This document shows, piece after piece, positions 8,384 to 15,635 of a stretch of DNA of 42,543 nt. Origin of the DNA: Apilactobacillus xinyiensis (GTDB lineage Bacteria; Bacillota; Bacilli; Lactobacillales; Lactobacillaceae); assembly GCF_019656235.1 (NCBI RefSeq), contig NZ_BPLL01000013.1, positions 1-42,543 of the forward strand. Direction: 5' to 3'. The translations under genes and the position numbers were made by a program. The first letter of the stretch is position 1. Every line of letters starts with the position of its first letter. The notes under the pieces are model-generated. The model saw only the letters and a list, made by a program, of their open reading frames with translations. It did not search any database and had not been told where the DNA came from.

Positions 8384-8767
8384 ATGAGAAATGAATTTGT
8401 AAATCCAGTACAAAATTTGTTAGATAACGGTTTCTTCAATGATAACAATAATATGAAGACAGATATTATTGATAATGGCGATACTTATGAAGTTAATGCT
8501 GAGTTAGCCGGATTTGATAAAAATGACATCCACATGGACTATCGAGATAACACATTAAGTATAAATGCCAAGAAAAATGCTAATCATGATGAAGAGAATA
8601 GTAAAGTAGTTTTTAGTGAAATATCTTCAAATGATATTAAGCGTTCGTTCTATTTACCAAATGTGGATATAAAGAAAATACAGGCATCATATGAAGATGG
8701 TATTTTAAACGTTGTACTTCCAAAAGTTAACGGTGATAATCAGGGACATAGTATTAGCATCGATTAA
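8384..8767 (+). CDS. Small heat-shock protein Hsp20 (second of a tandem pair)
   Basis: This 127-residue paralogue of the gene before it also has an alpha-crystallin domain (MKTDIIDNGDTYEVNAELAGF near the start, YEDGILNVVLPK near the end). The two share the order of motifs but differ at many positions, especially in the short N-terminal arm, so the duplication is not recent. GGGAGG lies seven bases before the ATG. The C-terminal tail carries SISID rather than a clear I-x-I motif. Confidence 0.9.
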   Translation: MRNEFVNPVQNLLDNGFFNDNNNMKTDIIDNGDTYEVNAELAGFDKNDIHMDYRDNTLSINAKKNANHDEENSKVVFSEISSNDIKRSFYLPNVDIKKIQASYEDGILNVVLPKVNGDNQGHSISID

Positions 8768-8774
8768 TCGTAAT

Positions 8775-8802
8775 AAAAAACACCCTTTGAGGGTGTTTTT
8801 TT
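8775..8802. terminator. Bidirectional terminator between hsp20 and the zinc-type lipoprotein gene
   Basis: AACACCC-TTTGA-GGGTGTT with an A run on one side and a T run on the other, between converging genes. Confidence 0.8.
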
Positions 8803-9700
8803 ATTTATTTAAATTTTTAACTTGGTTTAAAGAACTCATAATCCAGTCTTTGTAGTTAGTATTTTTAGGCATAGTTTCACTAACTTTAACAATAGTTAAT
8901 TTGTTTTCGTTAGCTAACTTAATCATGTTTTGCACAGTAGTATCTGAAGTCTGACTATTTACGACTAAAAATGAGATTTTTTTGTGTTTAATGTCATCTT
9001 GTAGGTCACGAATATTTTGTGGTGTGGGGTCAATTTCATGTTCAACAGCCTTAGAAAAGCCGGCATCATTAATTGTGTAACCCATATCATTTAGCATGTA
9101 ATTAAATACAGGTTCAGTCACATCTACTTTATTGTTATGCTTGTGTTGTTGCTTTATTTGTTTTACAGTTTTTTCAATTGGTTTTAAAGATTCAATATAT
9201 TTTTTAGCGTTGTTTTCGTAAAATTTAGCATTTTTAGCATCTTTTTTACTAAATTGTTTAGCTAAACTGTTTACTAATTTAGGCATAGTTCGATAGTCAT
9301 ACCAAATATGAGCATTATCGTGATCATCTTTTCCCATTAAGTCATTAGAGACGTTAGTAACTTTAGCTGATGAGTTATTGTTTAGCAAACTTTGCATCCA
9401 TGAATCATAATGAGCACCATTATAAATTACAAAGTCAGCTTTAGCCACTGTTTTTGAATCTTTGGGAGTGGGTTGGAAATCATGTGGATCGGAAGATGGT
9501 GAATTAATGATTGAAGTAACATTGCCTTTATCGCCCAGAACAGCTTTAGCTGCTTCACTATAAAAATTAACAGAAGTAACTACATTAATTTTATTTGATT
9601 TACTACTTTCTTTATTATTACTACCACAGGCACTTAATAATAATGTAAAAGTTAAAATAGTACCGATAAGATAAACAACTTTACTGAATGATTTTTTCAA
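8801..9700 (-). CDS. Metal ABC transporter substrate-binding lipoprotein, ZnuA/AdcA-like
   Basis: This 299-residue cluster A-I binding protein has a lipoprotein signal peptide ending LLLSAC (lipid anchor on Cys) followed by a polar Ser/Lys/Asn stretch. Likely metal ligands are the His of NGAHYDSW, the His of NAHIWYDYR and the His of AVEHEIDP. A short histidine-containing loop (QQHKHNN) replaces the longer His-rich loop of some zinc proteins. I start it at the TTG at 9700, ten bases after TAGGAG. Frames further upstream lack a signal peptide. No permease or ATPase gene is adjacent, so it must work with a transporter encoded elsewhere. Zinc rather than manganese is inferred from the ArsR neighbour. 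Confidence 0.85.
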   Translation of the reverse strand: MKKSFSKVVYLIGTILTFTLLLSACGSNNKESSKSNKINVVTSVNFYSEAAKAVLGDKGNVTSIINSPSSDPHDFQPTPKDSKTVAKADFVIYNGAHYDSWMQSLLNNNSSAKVTNVSNDLMGKDDHDNAHIWYDYRTMPKLVNSLAKQFSKKDAKNAKFYENNAKKYIESLKPIEKTVKQIKQQHKHNNKVDVTEPVFNYMLNDMGYTINDAGFSKAVEHEIDPTPQNIRDLQDDIKHKKISFLVVNSQTSDTTVQNMIKLANENKLTIVKVSETMPKNTNYKDWIMSSLNQVKNLNK

Positions 9701-9742
9701 TTTATTTACGCTCCTAAATATTATTTTTATATTGCAAAAGCA

Positions 9743-9771
9743 ATCATACTTAAAAATATATGAACTGTCAA
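9743..9771 (-). promoter_or_regulatory. Promoter of the ZnuA/AdcA-like gene
   Basis: On the minus strand TTGACA (9771-9766), a 17-base spacer and TATGAT (9748-9743) make a near-consensus promoter. The -35 hexamer lies inside the symmetric operator. Confidence 0.75.
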
Positions 9772-9797
9772 CACATATGTGTGATATAATCATATAT
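9756..9797. promoter_or_regulatory. Nested-palindrome operator shared by the lipoprotein and arsR genes
   Basis: A perfect 12-bp palindrome ACACATATGTGT (9771-9782) sits exactly at the centre of a wider inverted repeat, ATATATGA (9756-9763) and TCATATAT (9790-9797); both have their centre at 9776.5. The site covers the -35 of the minus-strand promoter and the TATAAT (9785-9790) of the plus-strand promoter. ATATGA/TCATAT half-sites are typical of ArsR/SmtB repressors. Confidence 0.7.
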
Positions 9798-9838
9798 TGA
9801 AACATTTAAATATATAAATATTTAAGGAGTTATTTAAT

Positions 9839-10120
9839 ATGAATACTTTCAAACAAGGTTTAAAAACATTAGGTCGGGCACTAAATGACGAAACTAGAAT
9901 TAATATATTGTATTATTTAATTCAAAACGGAGATACTAATGTTCAGACTTTAGTGGAACATACTAATAAGAGTCAAACTTCAATCTCACACCATTTAAGA
10001 ATTTTAACTGATTCAGGATTAGCCAAATTACAAAAACAAGGGCGAAGTCATTATTACTCGATATCTGATAAGCATGTTGAGACGATATTACAAATTTTAA
10101 AAGATCATTTTAGCGAATGA
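9839..10120 (+). CDS. ArsR/SmtB-family metal-sensing repressor
   Basis: This 93-residue winged-helix protein has the ArsR core: LGRALNDETRINILYYL, then a recognition region NKSQTSISHHLRILTDSGL and the wing KLQKQGRSHYYSI. There is no Cys-based alpha-3 (ELCVCDL-type) site. Possible metal ligands are His residues in the C-terminal helix (DKHVETILQILKDHF), as in alpha-5 zinc sensors. It is divergent from the zinc-type lipoprotein gene and shares the operator at 9756-9797, so it probably represses that gene and itself. The ATG follows AAGGAG. The true effector is not shown by sequence. Confidence 0.85.
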   Translation: MNTFKQGLKTLGRALNDETRINILYYLIQNGDTNVQTLVEHTNKSQTSISHHLRILTDSGLAKLQKQGRSHYYSISDKHVETILQILKDHFSE

Positions 10121-10189
10121 AATGTTAATTTTTTCTTAAATATATCTTTAGAAAATATTAATACAATTAAATAGTTCAAAATAATTTGA

Positions 10190-10195
10190 TATGAT
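10190..10195 (+). promoter_or_regulatory. Probable -10 element before the leader ORF
   Basis: TATGAT lies 37 bases before the leader ORF start. The hexamer 17 bases upstream (TTAAAT) is a weak -35. Confidence 0.35.
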
Positions 10196-10226
10196 ATTGC
10201 TACTAAAATTAAGGAGGAAACATCGA

Positions 10227-10286
10227 ATGGATGACGTTCCGCAGCGCAGTAACTATAAATTTTTGCCGTTCTTTTTAATTGAATAG
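10227..10286 (+). CDS. Leader peptide (19 residues) upstream of the P-type ATPase
   Basis: ATG to TAG encodes MDDVPQRSNYKFLPFFLIE. The start has an excellent ribosome site, AAGGAGG at 10211-10217, nine bases away, better than that of the ATPase itself. The peptide begins with two acidic residues and a proline. In enterobacterial MgtL-type leaders, acidic/proline N-termini make ribosomes drop off at low magnesium and so raise ATPase expression. Similar logic here is inference; the sequence is not homologous by eye to MgtL. A terminator-like hairpin overlaps its last codons. Confidence 0.6.
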   Translation: MDDVPQRSNYKFLPFFLIE

Positions 10287-10297
10287 TTTATTTTTTA
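10251..10297 (+). promoter_or_regulatory. Possible attenuator hairpin overlapping the leader ORF
   Basis: AACTAT (10251-10256) pairs with ATAGTT (10283-10288), extended by AATT/AATT after a bulge, and is followed by TATTTTTT. The 3' arm contains the leader stop codon, so a ribosome finishing the leader would block the hairpin. The stem is weak and A+T-rich. Confidence 0.35.
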
Positions 10298-10347
10298 GTA
10301 CCACAATATAAAATGGATACTATTAAATAAAGGAGCTAACGATTAAT

Positions 10348-13005
10348 TTGAATAATTCAAAAGATTTTAAATTAACTTTGAGTGAACTCAAATCTAAGTA
10401 CAATATAAAAGACATTAACTCTGGTTTAGATTCTAAGCAGGCAAAAGATAGATTAGAACAATACGGAACTAACGAGTTAAAATTCAAGAAGGAATCTAAG
10501 TGGAAACTGTTCTTAAGACAGTTTAATAACGTTATTATATACGTCTTGATTTTTTCAGCGATATTAACGTTGTTATTACAACATTTTTCAGATTCGTTTA
10601 TTATCATTTTGGTAATTTTTATCAATGCATTTATTGGATATTACCAAGAGGCTAACGCATCTAATGCGTTAGAGAAAATAAAAAGTATTTTAGCAACTAA
10701 TTCAACAGTTTATCGAGATGGACATCGAATAGATATTCCAACCAAAGATGTGGTTGTTGGGGATGTTGTCTTTTTAGAAGCTGGAGATAAAGTTCCTGCT
10801 GATATGCGTTTGATAGATACTGATAATGTTAGAATACAAGAATCATCTCTAACTGGAGAATCTGATTCAATTGCAAAAGATACTGCAATTATTAAAGACG
10901 ATAATCCAGCTTTAGCTGAACAAACAAACATGGCATTTGCCTATACTTCAGTAACCTCCGGAAGTGCTAGTGGAATAGTAGTTTCTACAGGTAAAAACAC
11001 TGAAATTGGTAGAATTTCTGAAAACATTAGTCAAGCTAAAGATAGTAAAACACCTTTAATGCGTGAGTTAGATGGATTAGGCAAGTGGGTGTCATACGTA
11101 ATTATTTTTGCGTCAGCACTATTGTTCTTGCTAGGTTTCTTTTTAGAAACTTATTCACTAAGTGTGTTGTCATTATCAGTAGTAGCTATGATTGTAGGTT
11201 CAATCCCAGAAGGATTACCTGCTACTACCTCCGTGGTGTTATCTCGTGGAGTTAGTGATATGGCTAAAAATAAAAATACCATCATTAAAAGTTTACCGGC
11301 GGTAGAAACTTTAGGCTCAGTTGATGTTATTGCTACTGATAAAACAGGAACGTTAACTAAAAACGAAATGACCATTAAAGACATTATTTTAAGTGACCAT
11401 GTCTATCAGGTTACTGGAAATGGTTATACTCCTAAGGGTGAAATTACTGAAAATGGCAACAAGGTTCAAATGAATGATACTTTGAAACTATTTTTAGAAG
11501 CTGGAAATGAAGCTAATGATGCACAATTAAATCAAGAAAATAATAAATGGGTTTTAAATGGTGAACCTACTGATGGAGCTTTCTTAACTGCTTATACTAA
11601 AGCATTGGGAACAGACAACAATAACCGCTATAAAGAAATTGACCTATTGCCATTTGATTCTGATTTTAGATATATTGCTAAATTAGTAGATGATGATAAT
11701 GGTAAACGAAAACTGTTTATTAAAGGTTCACCTGATAAGTTGCTAGCTTTAGCTCAAAAAGTTGATAAAAACTTTGATATGGATAAGTGGAATCAGCAAG
11801 TGGCTGACTTGTCTGAACATGGTAAACGAGTAATTGCTGTAGGTTACCAAGACGTTGATGCTTCCGTTAACGAAATAACTCATAATCAAATAAAACAAGG
11901 AATTCATTTACTAGGTTTAGCAGGGATTATTGATCCACCACGTGAAAGTGTTATGAAGGCTCTTCGTGAAATGAATGAGGCTGGAATAGCAGTGAAAATG
12001 ATTACTGGTGATAATCCAATCACAGCTAAAGCTATTGGTGAACAGCTAGGTTTGGCTCAAAAAATTCATGCAGTAACGGGTGCTGAATTAGATGGCATGA
12101 ATAAAGCCGGATTTAAAAAAGCAGTTTTAGAAAATCAAGTGTTTGCACGTACAACTCCACAGAATAAATATGACATCATAAAAGCTTTGCAAGATAGCGG
12201 CAAGGTAACTGCTATGACTGGAGATGGGATTAATGATGCTCCAGCTTTAAAACGTGCTGATATCGGAGTTGCTATGGGTAACAAAGGAACTGATATTGCT
12301 AAAGAATCAGCTGACATGGTGTTAACTGATGATAAATTTGGAACGCTTGCACCAGCTATTAAAGAAGGTCGTCGTATATATGACAATATTAAGAAGAGTA
12401 TTCAATTCTTATTACCAACTTCTTTTGCTGAGGGATTAATTATTGCTTTTACGATTTTAATGCAAAATGATATGCCATTGCAGCCAACTCAGTTGTTATG
12501 GATTAATATGGTCTCAGCTATTACGATTCAATTTGCGTTTATTTTTGAGCCCGGTGAACAGGACTTAATGAAGCAAAAACCTCGTAAAACGAATGGTAGT
12601 TTGTTAAATAAATGGGATGGAATCAGAATTTGCTGGTTATCTGCTTTAATGGCTATTTTGGGAATAGTAGCTTTCGAAATGTTAACAGCTAATGGATTTA
12701 GTGATGTTTTTGCAAGTACAGTTGTTGTAAATGTGATTGTTTTTGCGAAAATTTTCTATTTATTTAGTATTCGTACTAAACAGGCACTATTCTCTAAAAC
12801 ATTATTCAGCAATCCGCAAGCCTTTATGATCGTCGGAATAATGATTCTGTTACAATTAGCTTTAACTTACATTCCATTTATGCAGGGTGCATTTTATACC
12901 ACTGGTATTGGCTTTATGGGATGGTCAATTGCAATTGTAGCTGGAGTAATTGTATTAGCATTAGCTGAAGTAGATAAATTTATTTCTAAAAAATTAAAAA
13001 AATAA
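10348..13005 (+). CDS. PII-type cation-transporting P-type ATPase
   Basis: This 885-residue pump has all P-type ATPase signatures: actuator-domain TGES (about residue 170), PEGLPAT in membrane helix 4, phosphorylation site Asp331 in DKTGTLT, nucleotide-binding FIKGSPD, and the hinge MTGDGINDAPALKRADIGVAMG. Length and the soluble N-terminus (LKSKYNIKDINSGLDSKQAKDRLEQYG) place it with calcium/manganese/sodium-type pumps such as PacL. Helix 6 reads LWINMVSAITIQFAF, not the NLVTDG of calcium pumps, so the ion is uncertain. The start is TTG, 12 bases after AAGGAG. An unusual leader ORF precedes it and a YxeA-like gene follows 24 bases later. Confidence 0.88.
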   Translation: MNNSKDFKLTLSELKSKYNIKDINSGLDSKQAKDRLEQYGTNELKFKKESKWKLFLRQFNNVIIYVLIFSAILTLLLQHFSDSFIIILVIFINAFIGYYQEANASNALEKIKSILATNSTVYRDGHRIDIPTKDVVVGDVVFLEAGDKVPADMRLIDTDNVRIQESSLTGESDSIAKDTAIIKDDNPALAEQTNMAFAYTSVTSGSASGIVVSTGKNTEIGRISENISQAKDSKTPLMRELDGLGKWVSYVIIFASALLFLLGFFLETYSLSVLSLSVVAMIVGSIPEGLPATTSVVLSRGVSDMAKNKNTIIKSLPAVETLGSVDVIATDKTGTLTKNEMTIKDIILSDHVYQVTGNGYTPKGEITENGNKVQMNDTLKLFLEAGNEANDAQLNQENNKWVLNGEPTDGAFLTAYTKALGTDNNNRYKEIDLLPFDSDFRYIAKLVDDDNGKRKLFIKGSPDKLLALAQKVDKNFDMDKWNQQVADLSEHGKRVIAVGYQDVDASVNEITHNQIKQGIHLLGLAGIIDPPRESVMKALREMNEAGIAVKMITGDNPITAKAIGEQLGLAQKIHAVTGAELDGMNKAGFKKAVLENQVFARTTPQNKYDIIKALQDSGKVTAMTGDGINDAPALKRADIGVAMGNKGTDIAKESADMVLTDDKFGTLAPAIKEGRRIYDNIKKSIQFLLPTSFAEGLIIAFTILMQNDMPLQPTQLLWINMVSAITIQFAFIFEPGEQDLMKQKPRKTNGSLLNKWDGIRICWLSALMAILGIVAFEMLTANGFSDVFASTVVVNVIVFAKIFYLFSIRTKQALFSKTLFSNPQAFMIVGIMILLQLALTYIPFMQGAFYTTGIGFMGWSIAIVAGVIVLALAEVDKFISKKLKK

Positions 13006-13029
13006 TATTTTGATAGGAAAAATTTATAC

Positions 13030-13419
13030 ATGAAAAAAATATTTTTGGTACTATTAGTGTTTTTGATTGTTTTACTGGGTTTCTTTATTTTTAAAAATGG
13101 TAATGAATACTATCAAAACAGGTATAATGGTGAAGTTGCATATGCTAAAGTACCTGATAAGATACCATCTAAAGAACAGGCTAAAGATTCAAATAATAAA
13201 ATTGTAAAGGGTGTTTATACTTATAAATACCACTTTAAATTTGTTAATGAAAAGGGCCAAGTGATATCAATGGAACATTATTTATCTGGCGAACATGTAA
13301 AACCATTGAAACCGGGTTCGATTGTTAAAGCGGAAGTTAGCAATCAACTGATTGTTAAAGGCCCCAATACAGTAAATATTTCTGATGTTCCAAAACGGAT
13401 AATTAATAAATTAAACTAA
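13030..13419 (+). CDS. YxeA-family (DUF1093) secreted or membrane-anchored protein
   Basis: This 129-residue protein has an N-terminal hydrophobic segment (residues 4-22, uncleaved anchor or signal) and a beta-rich extracellular part with YTYKYHFKFVNEKGQVISMEHYLSGEHVKPLKPGSIVKAE, split here into its visible motifs: GVYTYKYHF and LKPGSIVKA. It belongs to the YxeA/DUF1093 family (OB-like fold), whose function is unknown. It lies 24 bases after the ATPase gene and shares its terminator, so it is probably made with the pump. Confidence 0.75.
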   Translation: MKKIFLVLLVFLIVLLGFFIFKNGNEYYQNRYNGEVAYAKVPDKIPSKEQAKDSNNKIVKGVYTYKYHFKFVNEKGQVISMEHYLSGEHVKPLKPGSIVKAEVSNQLIVKGPNTVNISDVPKRIINKLN

Positions 13420-13427
13420 TTAAAAAA

Positions 13428-13459
13428 GCGATTACTCCTAACAGAGTAGTCGCTTTTTT
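13428..13459. terminator. Bidirectional terminator after yxeA-like gene
   Basis: GCGATTACTC pairs with GAGTAGTCGC (one wobble), with A and T runs on the two sides. It sits between converging genes. Confidence 0.85.
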
Positions 13460-14486
13460 AGTGAACCGTTTTCCAGATTGATACTATTAAAATTAAAATT
13501 CCCATAATTAGATGGATTTTTTTATGTCCAAGTAAAATTGCTATATATTCACGAATAATTGCATTGGGTATGAAGAAATAACTAGTTTTGGCTCCAATAC
13601 CGTTAATGTTTAAACCAGATATTCTAGCATATCCACTGGCGCGATATATATGATAATTATTAGAAACAAAAATTCCATTATTAGGATTAATATTTTTACT
13701 TTCAATAATCTTTTTTGAAAATTGCATATTTTGTAAGGTATTTTTAGATTTAGTTTCGGCCATTACTAAGTTTTCCGGAACGCCTTTGCTAAGCACATAT
13801 TCTCGCATGGCTGTACCTTCGGAGATAGTTTCGTCTTTACCTTGACCACCTGAACAAATTAATACTGGTGCTTTTTGACCACTTTGAATTTGTTGTTGCA
13901 TAAAATTAATCCCTTTGTTAATTCGAGCTGCTAACAATGGTGATACTTGATTTCCATTTATTAATCCTGATCCTAATACAATAATATAATCTTTGTTTTT
14001 CTTTGGTCTATATAGTAGACACATTACAGCGGAACTAATAAAACCAGCAAAACAAAATACAACATAAAAAGTAGATAGTTGAATTAATGAAATGATAAAA
14101 TCACTAATTTTATTGTTGAATGTATTGTTAATTATATTAACAATAATTGGCGATATTAATATAGCTAACCCGATTATTAAAGTTAACATGTTAGCTAACG
14201 AGTGACTTTCTTTACGCCATACGATCCAAGCATTCCATAACCATAAAATCCATTGTAGTGTGTAAATTATGGTCAAAGGAAACATTATTACTATGAAACA
14301 TATTAGTGAAATTCTAGTTAAAACATCGTTGTTAATAGTTATTACAGTTATAGCCATAGCACTTAAGGTGAAAATTAAACTAAATATAAGTAAAAAACCA
14401 TTTAGTAAACGTGCTTTATTTTTTGAATAGCTTAAAATTGTTCCAATCCAACTGATTAATGCTATTAATATGAATATTGTTAAAAT
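13458..14486 (-). CDS. DUF218 (YdcF/SanA/ElyC-type) membrane protein, probable ATT start
   Basis: The C-terminal half is a DUF218 domain: DYIIVLGSGLINGN, LICSGGQGKDETISEGTAMREYVLSKGVPE and ETKSKNTLQNMQFSKKII. This family is linked to envelope polymer or lipid-carrier functions. About four membrane helices precede it and one ends the protein. The first in-frame ATG (14357) has no ribosome site and begins inside a helix. The frame stays open upstream to a TAG at 14504 and encodes another membrane segment. TAGGAG lies eight bases before an ATT at 14486, and no ATG, GTG, TTG or CTG occurs between. With that start the protein has 342 residues. Confidence 0.72.
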   Translation of the reverse strand: MLTIFILIALISWIGTILSYSKNKARLLNGFLLIFSLIFTLSAMAITVITINNDVLTRISLICFIVIMFPLTIIYTLQWILWLWNAWIVWRKESHSLANMLTLIIGLAILISPIIVNIINNTFNNKISDFIISLIQLSTFYVVFCFAGFISSAVMCLLYRPKKNKDYIIVLGSGLINGNQVSPLLAARINKGINFMQQQIQSGQKAPVLICSGGQGKDETISEGTAMREYVLSKGVPENLVMAETKSKNTLQNMQFSKKIIESKNINPNNGIFVSNNYHIYRASGYARISGLNINGIGAKTSYFFIPNAIIREYIAILLGHKKIHLIMGILILIVSIWKTVH

Positions 14487-14628
14487 ATTTATCGCTCCTA
14501 ACTAATTATAGTAAGTATGTTTAATTATAACGACTTTTCAACGAAAATTTATTTGCCTTAATTAAATAGTTATTTTAAAAATTAAAAAATGATGATAAAA
14601 TGATTAAAAAGTAAAGGGCGATGTTAGT

Positions 14629-15618
14629 ATGAAAATTTTAGTATACAATGTTCGAGAAGATGAAGAGCCTGAGATTAATAGTTGGGCTGAAAAAAATCAT
14701 GTGGATGTAAAAATTATTTATAAAGAGTTGAATGTCCAAACAGCTGAGTTAGCTGAAGGATACGACGGAATAGCAGTTCAACAATTGAATTCTTTAAAAG
14801 ATCCGCGAATATACGAAAAATTAAGTAGCTACGGAATCAAACAAATGGCTTTTCGAACTACTGGATACGAAATTGCAAACTTACAAGCAGCTAATGAAAA
14901 TGGAATTTCAATCACTAATGTACCAGCTTATTCACCACGTTCAGTTAGTGAACTAGTATTAGCTCAAGTGATGTATTTAGTTAGACATTTAGGCTTAATT
15001 GAAAATCGACTAGAACATAATAATTTTAAATGGTTTGGCTTACAAGCTAATGAAATTCATAACTTAACAATAGGGATTGTCGGAGCAGGTAAAATTGGTA
15101 GCGCAGTTGCAAGAATTTTTAAAGCTTTAGGTGCCAAGGTGATTGCTACAGACCCAGTTTTTAGACCAGAACTATGCGATACTTTAGAATACGTTGATTA
15201 TGACACTTTATATAAAACTGCTGACGTAGTAACGATGCATACACCTTTAAAATCCGATACTGAGCACATGATTGATGCAAAAGTATTTAAAATGATGAAA
15301 CCATCAGCATTTTTTATTAATGATTCACGTGGTGGAGTAGTTGCCACTGAAGATTTAATTGCAGCTTTAACTAACAAAGAGATTGCAGGAGCAGCAATTG
15401 ATACGATAGAAAATGAGGCAGGCATTTTTAATACTGACCTAGGAAACAGTAAACCAAATAATGCCTTTTTAAATGAACTTATGAATATGCCTAATGTAAA
15501 AGTTACTCCACATACTGGCTTTTATACGGATGCTGCGGTTAAAAATATGGTTGATATTGCATTAGATGAAACGCTTAGAGTTTTAAAGGGTGAACAGCCT
15601 TTAAACAAGGTTAATTAA
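14629..15618 (+). CDS. ldhD: D-2-hydroxyacid dehydrogenase, D-lactate dehydrogenase type
   Basis: This 329-residue NAD-dependent enzyme has the family's split catalytic domain and a Rossmann domain with GIVGAGKIGSAV (Gly152-Gly157), followed by an acidic residue at ATDPVF (NAD preference). Catalytic residues visible are Arg234 in NDSRGGVV, Glu in TIENEAG (261/263) and His295 in PHTGFYT. The N-terminal MKILVYNVREDE and RTTGYEIANLQAA fit bacterial D-LDH, which reduces pyruvate to D-lactate. It could instead be a D-2-hydroxyisocaproate-type enzyme. AAAGGGCG lies eight bases before the ATG. A peptidase gene follows 17 bases later. Confidence 0.88.
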   Translation: MKILVYNVREDEEPEINSWAEKNHVDVKIIYKELNVQTAELAEGYDGIAVQQLNSLKDPRIYEKLSSYGIKQMAFRTTGYEIANLQAANENGISITNVPAYSPRSVSELVLAQVMYLVRHLGLIENRLEHNNFKWFGLQANEIHNLTIGIVGAGKIGSAVARIFKALGAKVIATDPVFRPELCDTLEYVDYDTLYKTADVVTMHTPLKSDTEHMIDAKVFKMMKPSAFFINDSRGGVVATEDLIAALTNKEIAGAAIDTIENEAGIFNTDLGNSKPNNAFLNELMNMPNVKVTPHTGFYTDAAVKNMVDIALDETLRVLKGEQPLNKVN

Positions 15619-15635
15619 AATGGGGGAAGAGAATT

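Noticed and set aside
10200..10347. yybP-ykoY manganese riboswitch or M-box before the ATPase gene
   Set aside because: I could not find the conserved bases of either riboswitch, and a well-formed leader ORF explains part of the stretch.
14300..14628. A separate small membrane-peptide gene upstream of the DUF218 gene
   Set aside because: The reading frame is continuous with the DUF218 gene and has no stop, so an upstream ATT start is simpler.
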